Part shown: piece by piece, positions 57,261-64,000 of the stretch
How positions within the stretch are numbered: the first letter of the stretch is position 1
How the letters are laid out: every line of letters starts with the position of its first letter
Source of the DNA: Aptenodytes patagonicus
Lineage: Eukaryota; Chordata; Aves; Sphenisciformes; Spheniscidae
Length of the DNA: 64,000 bases
Assembly (NCBI RefSeq): GCF_965638725.1
Contig: NC_134951.1
Span: 77,999,068-78,063,067, forward strand
Reading direction: 5' to 3'
Made by a program: the position numbers and the translations under genes
The notes under the pieces: generated by a model
Seen by the model: the letters and a program-made list of their open reading frames with translations, nothing else
Database searches by the model: none
Told to the model about the DNA's origin: nothing

Positions 57261-60200
57261 ACCCCCCCGGCCCGCTGTTTGATGCAGCAACGTCTGTCCC
57301 GTCCTGCTGGCTAGAGACGTGCGTGATGAAATGGGACGTCAAAGGAGCTTCTGGGAACGTAATTCAAACAAATCGCTGCTGCTTGGTGTGGGCAAGGGAA
57401 GGTGTGCTCTTTGCGCGGTGATTCAGGGTAAGGGTCAAATTTAGCCCGTTTTTGGGTGGTGGCGTCGATAACTTTGACCATTCCTGGGGGAAAAAAAAAA
57501 AACTTCTCCATCATTCTAACTTAAAAAAAAAACCAACAAAACTTTGGTCACACAATTTTTAATACACACCAATGGTACACATGAATAAGCCACACAAGTT
57601 GTTATGGAGGTTGTTCAAGTCTTTCTGAGACAGGATGTTTTTGCTTTTCTTTAACATCTTGGACATTTATTTGGGTGTACTTTTTTCTTCCTTTCACCAC
57701 AAAAATTGGAGATAATTTGAATCTGGAAATCTTAAAAGATAGAAGTTACTTTTTTGTTGGCGCCAAGTAGTAGCTGAAAGAGCAACTGTGCTTTGCTGCG
57801 CCATTGTCAGTTATAATAAGGCTCCAAAATTTCTCTTACGTTGCATCAATCCCATCCTGGACGTGCCGACCGAAAATTCTGCCATGATGGAGACAGCTGC
57901 AGAGATGTAGGAAGCTTCCTCCCTCCTTTTTTTCTATGCTGTTGTTGTGTCAGGAAAAAAACCTTAAGCAGTAGGTAAATACTTGAGGTTTTATGGTTAA
58001 CAGTCGGTTAAAAATATATCTGACAGAGTGGCTCTTTCTCCTTGAAAGATCCAAGACTGTACTGCGGGATTCTTCCATGTGGAGTCTTTGTTGGGGTTTT
58101 TCTCTTAGACCTTGATGCTGGAGCTGAATTTAGGTAGGTGGGTCCCATCGGTCCTCTAAAGCTACCTGAAGGCATTGAATTATGAGTGGGTTTTCTCTTC
58201 TTCTCCAAGCTGCTGCTTTGTGAGACCAGCTGTGGCGTCCCCAGCGCGCGGGCAGGTGGCTTTCTCTTTGCACTGGACTGCAGAAAGCAAATGGGCCTTT
58301 AGCGTTGTTAATGCAAGCGGAGCTGAAAATAAAGCTGCGTGTTAATGTAACTTCACGGGTAATCAAAGACACATTCTGCTTTGTATGGCATGGAACAACA
58401 ATTACAAATTAACCTGCTGTTGTTGCAGCAGAGGCAAAGCTATGGGTGCATTGATTGACGTGTCTGATGACCCGGTCAAGAGCAAAATGCTCATCTAGAA
58501 ACATCTGGTATCTTCCCTATAATTTGTGAGGAGGGTATGGAACACCAAACAGATGAGCGGCAAGTCTCCTCCGCTTTGGGAGAGGCTTCGGTTACAATTT
58601 CAGTAGCTGAGTAGCAGGCAAGGTAGCAATATTGTTAAATTATTAACCTTCTAAGAGAGGAAATGGAGAGCGAGAGGACTTTATTATTTCTATAAATTTT
58701 GTCACCTGGATTAGACGAGGTTAAAGAAGGTTGAAAACTTTCAGAGACAGCTAGCTAATTAAGCTACATGAATGGGTAGCTAAAAAACATTCACCATTGA
58801 CAAGCAAGGACCCTGAAGTGCTTGAGGTTGTTATGTTGGATCTTAGAAAGGGTGCCCATTTGCACGGTGTTATGAGAAACAAAACCAGATAAGCATATGA
58901 AAAAACTGTTGTGTCATCATACATACAAAAGACACTTGTTTTGGACTATTATGCTCGTTTCGGTCACTTTTGAAATAACATGAACACTGTAGACTGATAA
59001 TGAAAATGATTAGACAGAGAAAAGTGATTTGCTGATAAAAGAGATTTAGAATTTTCAGTCTTGTCATTTTATCCTCCCCTGAGCCCTGAGCAGCCTTACA
59101 TACAAAGCTACAAAAGTAACAAAGTAATTGTTTTTCACTTTGTACTCTCTCTCATTATATGAGAGACATTTAATGAAAAATTGTCATTTACCAGTGAAAG
59201 GAAATACTCAGTTTACATAGATAAAGGCAGAATTCATTACTGTAGGGATCACTGATGCCAATAATTTTTTTAAAGGAGTTTGGGCAACATAATGGACAAT
59301 ACATCTGGAGGCAGGAAGCCTCCTTTTTAGTTCTTTTTTTCTCTGAAGAGCTGGTTTTTTTCCTTAAACACTTCTAACCCTGACCTAGATCTTGAGCGAT
59401 GGCTTTGGATGAGCCACATTTTACTTCCAGTTTCCCCATCTCTAGAAAGAGGAAAGCTGTAACTACTTTGAGTGCTCATAAATGTGTAGTGAAAAGTAAT
59501 ATATAAACAATTTGGAGTCTCATGTATGTTAAAATAGCTTGAGGATGTCTAGTAGTTCAAAGACAATCCACAGAGCAGAAGGACTGTCCGCACCAGGGAG
59601 AGCCCTTGTCTCTCTGCTCTGGTGCCTGGCCCTTCTCACCAAGTTGCCTACCGGGATAACCATGGAATAGCCTGATCGAGTTTCTTACAAAGCCCAAAAA
59701 ATGAGAAATTATATGGATGCAGATTTCTCTTTGTTACTGCTTACCAACATCTCAGGGCATCTGGGCGTTGTGGGGATCTCAATTTTGGGGAAGAGCAGTT
59801 TCACCAGGCCACTTAACGTTTACACTTCCAATTCCCCATGCTAATCTACTACATAGAAATACCCCTATGTTTGTCTCGAGTTTACCCACGTGTAGAGAAC
59901 AGTTTGCACCCATAACACCTGTACTAATTTCAAGTATGGAGTTATAGTCTTGTTGATCTATAATAACTGACACTTGTGAAACTTTTAGCTAAAAATAGAG
60001 CAAATTGCTACCAGTCCAGTTCTGTAGTGCAGAGCCAGCTCTCAGACACATATAAAATCCACGTACGCTTTTCTGGATGTGCAGTACAAACGAGCCCCTT
60101 TGAAGCTAGAATCAGGTCTGATGTAATCTAGCACACACTGATTCAATGAAATGACTGTTTCATGGTCCTGGACAAATAACTTTATATTAATATCAACTTA

Positions 60201-60976
60201 TTTCTTTTTAACCTCATGGATCACTAAGTGCTCCTGAAATTAAATGTTTTATCAATTGCCAAGGTGAGTGGAGGGAGGCAATGAGAGACTGATGCTAGGA
60301 AATTCTTTCACTGTGTTCATTTACCAGGGAAACTGAGTCTCCAGCTGCAGTACTTCCGCCTTGAGTAAGGTCCATCAAACAGTCCTGCTCTGAGTCTTTC
60401 ATGTTTCCTTGTAGCGTCTGACAAAAGCTACTGACATTACAGAACAGCTTCTTCACTAAACGTTGCTGATGTGAAGAGATCCTCTTTGGTTGCATGAGGA
60501 ACAGACTGCTGAAAAGAGTTCAGGAGCCAAGCATCTCCACAGCTAGCTAAATCCACCTTAATTCTTTGTTGAAGCCCACGGAGTTATTTGGATTTACAGG
60601 GGATAACTTGCTTATGCTCTATGTAGCGAGTCCTGCAGATGTTTTTCTTCTTGCTTTCCTTTTCTCTCCTTCATTAGGAAGGAGGAAGGCTGTTAGAAAA
60701 GGATGGAGTGCTGAAAGCCGTAAAGATGTAATTGCTGCGGAGTCAGAGGATGCCCGTGCTAGTCTCTCGTGCTTATTTAGGAGAGGATTTAACATTCTTC
60801 TCCAATTATGCCTCAAAGGCATGCAAAGCCAGCCCTGGGTGTAATGCCCCTGAATTCCTTGTGAACCACAATTTGGCACCTGTGCGGGGCTTTGAAGGTT
60901 CATTACCTATACATGAGTTCTTAAAGACCTGCAAATCTAGTTACGGTTATATTAAATGCCAGATTGGATGGACGGG
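57261..60976. other. Intergenic DNA upstream of STX11, no gene recognised
   Basis: AT-rich sequence with only short chance open frames. A perfect palindrome TTGGCGCCAA is at 57757-57766. I looked for SF3B5, which I recall as the next gene on this side in mammals, and did not find it. Confidence 0.65.
60972..60976. repeat. Target-site duplication, left copy (ACGGG)
   Basis: ACGGG immediately precedes the TG end of the solo LTR and is repeated exactly at 61538-61542 after its CA end. Confidence 0.85.
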
Positions 60977-61537
60977 TGTCGTGGTTTAACCTCAGTCGGC
61001 AACCGAGCACCACGCAGCCGCTCGCTCACTCCCCCCGCCCCAGTGGGATGGGGGAGAGAATTGGAAGAGTAGAAGTGAGAAAACTCATGGGTTGAGATAA
61101 AAACAGTTTAATAATCGAAATAAAATAATAATAGTAATAATAATAATAATGATAATAATACACAAAGCAAGTGATGCACAGTGCAGTTGCTCACCATGTG
61201 CTGACCGATGCCCAGCCAGACCCCCAGCAGCGGCCCCCCCCGGCCAGCTTTCCCCCAATTTATGTACTGAGCATGACGTCACATGGTATGGAATGTCCCT
61301 TTGGCCAGTTTGGGTCAGCTGTCCTGGCTGTTCCCCCTCCCAGCTTCTTGGGCACCCCCAGCCTTCTCAGTTGGTAGAGCATGGGAAGCTGAAAAGTCCT
61401 TGACTAGTGTAAGCACTACCTAGCAACAACTAAAACATCGGTGTGTTATCAACATTGTTCTCATCCTAAATCCAAACCACAGCACTGTACCAGCTACTAG
61501 GAAGAAAATTAACTCTATCCCTGCCAAAACCAGGACA
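60977..61537 (-). mobile_element. Solo LTR of an ERVL-like endogenous retrovirus
   Basis: A 561-base element with TG...CA ends, flanked by an exact 5-base target duplication (ACGGG), the duplication size typical of ERVL integration. Read on the minus strand it starts TGTCCTGGTTTTGGCAGGG and matches an LTR family that I recognise as abundant in neoavian genomes. The U3 part carries a cAMP-response element TGACGTCA (61281-61274) upstream of a TATA-like TACATAAA (61266-61259). An ATTAAA poly(A) signal follows at 61112-61107, giving a consistent U3-R-U5 order on the minus strand. A (TAA)n-rich tract at about 61121-61160 interrupts R/U5. No internal retroviral gene remains, so the provirus was lost by LTR-LTR recombination. 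It lies about 4 kb upstream of the STX11 island in the same orientation. Confidence 0.93.
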
Positions 61538-61542
61538 ACGGG
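61538..61542. repeat. Target-site duplication, right copy (ACGGG)
   Basis: Exact copy of 60972-60976, directly after the CA end of the solo LTR. Confidence 0.85.
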
Positions 61543-64000
61543 AAATAGCCCTGGGACTTCTGTTGATTCAGGAGATGACGGCAGGTGCCAGCATGTTTTA
61601 TTAAGCTAGTAATCAATAAATGAACAAATTCAAAATATTTTCACATAATGGATGTAAACAAGCATAGTTAACTGGAGCCGATGGAACAATACTGATTTCT
61701 GGGAGCTGAAGGCTTGGTTGATTATCAAGTAAGCCACTGGATTTCTCTGCTGCTGTCACAGCTTTTGAATGCAAGAGTACAGCCCATATGTGTAACATGA
61801 CAAGGATCCTGTCACATCAGCTGGCCTAATGAAAAGCATTACTTAACCCTATTTCTACACTTCAGTAAAAATGTGTATTCTAACTCCTGTTATCAGACAG
61901 GAGTGAAGTATCTCTTCTGTGCATTTGCATGCCCATAGATTAAGAGCAGTTCGCTTCCGCACTATAGGGAGCGCTTTGTAACCTGGCAGAGCAGAGGCAA
62001 GGGCATCTTTATGACAGTCAAGAGGGATCAAAAAGCCAGGCCAGGAAGACACATAGCAGGCGCTCACATCTGGGTATAGTCGCAGTAACAGCAGATTCTA
62101 GGGGCAAGTTCATATTGCCAAAAACTAGACGCCCTGTTTTTCCCTCATCACTACTCTCTGAGCAGAAAATGGCCAGGCTGTACATCAGGTGTGAAGGGAG
62201 AAGTACCCAAGGGGTAAGAACACCCAGGGGTTAAAAGCCTTAGAAGGCTTAGAAGGGTGTGGTAAAGTACAAATAGACCTTCACAGAGAGAGCCATGGGA
62301 AAATGAGGACATTTCCATAGCTTTTTGGAGCATCCCTTTCAAATAGTTAGTCATTCAGAGAAAAGGTGTCGTTTTCTAAAACCCACCAAGTTTCAGCAAA
62401 ATAGAACAATTATATCCCAGAATCGTGTGAGCATAAATTTTTGCACAGCCATGTCGATGGATCACCTTATTCATGCTGCCAGTGCTTTCCAACACGCAGT
62501 ATAACAATATTCATCCAGAAAGCAGCGCAGAGCCTGCACAAACTGCACGGCGTGTTCCTTTACCATGCGGGCTACCTGCCTCCAAAGGCATGCTGCACAA
62601 GTGGAAACCTTTCAGGTGGCTTTGTGGCTAGATCTAAATGCTTTGTAGTAGACCTACCCAAGGGTAGCATGGTAGTGGTGTGTTACAGATCTAAGAAGAA
62701 AAAGAATAGCTTTTTGGTTAGCTGAAGGTGAGGGAAGAATCATTTGGGATCATTTAGCTGGGAATACACAGCCAGGGAGCAACACATTTCACAGCCCAGT
62801 CATGACCAATTGCTGCCTAGAGTCCTCCGTGAATGGCAAGGCAGATGGTATATAGGCGAGTTATACGTGACACAGTAACAGCATGACAGATTGCCATGGA
62901 ATGAAACAAAGTCATTGTTAATGTTTGTATTTTACAGGGCAGTGTTTTAGCTAGGAAAAGCTAAAAAATAATGGTACATGTCAAGGTAGAGGAGTATTTG
63001 TCAAACAACTTGCAAAACTTACCTGAGAAAAGTGAAGGCTTATATTTTATCTTTCAAATCTGTCTGTCAACTGTGGCAAGTATCCCAGGATTCTGGGAGG
63101 CACGAAGGCCACACTTCAAGCCTTATAGTTAAGAAATGCAAAGGTAGAAGGTACTGGGGGCACTGAATAGCTTTACTGTAATGCCACAGGAGCCCACAGG
63201 TCTCCGCTCATTTACCCCAGTCATGGACTATCTCTATACATGAAGCATCTATACATGAAAGTGAGAAGGCAGAACGGCAACTTAATACCTGCACTGTTTT
63301 TGTAAAGCTGCCAGCTTTTGATGGATGCAGCCGGCTTGGTGGTTGGTGGTGGTTGGTTACAGAAAGATCAAACCTGACCAGATCTGCTGGAGTCCCAGCT
63401 GAGTCCCAGCCGCTGCCAGCCCTGCCCGGCTGGCTCTGCCCTCGGAGGCAGTGACGGGAGAGAGAGGCTCTGCAGCAGCCGAGGTGTACAGTCATATTCT
63501 CATGTGAAACAACTATTAACTTCCAATTAATTGACTGTGCATCCATCGGGATGGAGCTGGGCATTGGCACTGTTACACAGATCCCTTAACTTCTGGATCT
63601 TTGAAAGCATCGGATGTTGGCATTTTCATTTGCTCAGTTCATAGCCAAGTGAGCACACCGATGGGGAAGTCCCAACAGATGAACCAAAACCAGAGCACAC
63701 AGCCTCTATTCCAATTTATCAACTTAGAGAATTATTTGGTCTGAAAAATGTGTGGGTTTTTTATATATATATATATACACACACACATACACACACACAC
63801 AGACTTTACAAGTAGCATCTCTGTGTAGGTTGTGTGTTACTATGGCAGATAAGGAGGACTGCACTGTGCATACATACTCATTTCTCATTTCTTCCTTGTA
63901 CTTTCAGCTTCAGCGATGCAACATATCCTGGCTGTGCCTCTTTTTTAAGCTGGATAAATATCTGCTAGGAATAATTCTGGTACGGCTGATTTTACATTGA
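61543..64000. other. Intergenic DNA, no gene recognised
   Basis: AT-rich sequence to the window edge with short chance open frames only. The sole clear feature is the dinucleotide repeat at 63762-63801. Confidence 0.65.
63762..63801. repeat. Compound (TA)n(CA)n microsatellite
   Basis: About seven TA units run into about twelve CA units with one interruption. Such compound dinucleotide repeats are usually length-polymorphic. Confidence 0.92.

Noticed and set aside
56084-57421. Open frames of 100-243 codons in the right-hand CpG island
   Set aside because: Same GC artefact. The sequence contains the pentamer repeat and promoter elements instead.
60732-61403. Short frames around the solo LTR as residual retroviral genes
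   Set aside because: They lie in the LTR or its flank and show no gag, protease, polymerase or envelope motif. The element is a single LTR.
57261-64000. SF3B5 as the expected neighbour of STX11
   Set aside because: No 86-codon frame resembling SF3B5 is present. The gene presumably lies beyond the window edge.
1-64000. CRISPR arrays, operons, riboswitches or phage-like systems
   Set aside because: The window is plainly avian nuclear DNA. The only regular repeats are microsatellites, pentamers and the CR1 octamer tail.

Overview
The window is vertebrate genomic DNA from a bird, most likely a neoavian (non-galliform) species. The evidence is a 3'-anchored CR1 retrotransposon with the avian octamer tail and an intact reverse-transcriptase frame, several older CR1 pieces, and a solo LTR of an ERVL-like family that I know from neoavian genomes. 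The rest is AT-rich non-coding DNA broken by three CpG islands. No bacterial-style operon, CRISPR array or phage is present.

The layout reads right to left, because both protein-coding genes are on the minus strand. STX11 (syntaxin-11) has its whole 288-codon reading frame in one exon at 41066-41932, with a clean splice acceptor just before the start codon. Its likely promoter and non-coding first exon lie in the CpG island at about 56080-57260, where a CCAAT box, an octamer element and a strong minus-strand splice donor (exon end 56598) occur together. The intron between (about 14.7 kb) holds a young CR1 (52173-53895), an older CR1 (about 46330-46995) and a very old CR1-like relic (about 54000-54600).

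About 6 kb downstream of STX11 lies a second CpG island (about 34290-35890) containing a complete tRNA-Leu(TAA) gene at 35124-35206, minus strand, with a Pol III terminator. At the left end is the 5' end of UTRN (utrophin, A-type N-terminus). Its 26-codon first coding exon is at 7729-7807, minus strand, too short to be seen as an open reading frame but clear from the residues EFSDIIKSRS followed by a GTAAG donor. The CpG island at about 8250-9620 is its probable promoter. Positions 1-7728 are then UTRN intron, and the rest of that gene lies outside the window.

The order STX11, tRNA-Leu(TAA), UTRN, with both genes in one orientation, matches what I recall of human 6q24. The window therefore looks like a conserved syntenic block. 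The two proteins are not partners: syntaxin-11 is a SNARE of lymphocyte granule secretion, and utrophin is a dystrophin-related actin linker. I found no convincing new gene system. The most useful results are the unlisted UTRN exon, the tRNA inside a CpG island, the solo LTR with exact target-site duplication, and tandem pentamers beside the candidate first-exon donors of both genes.
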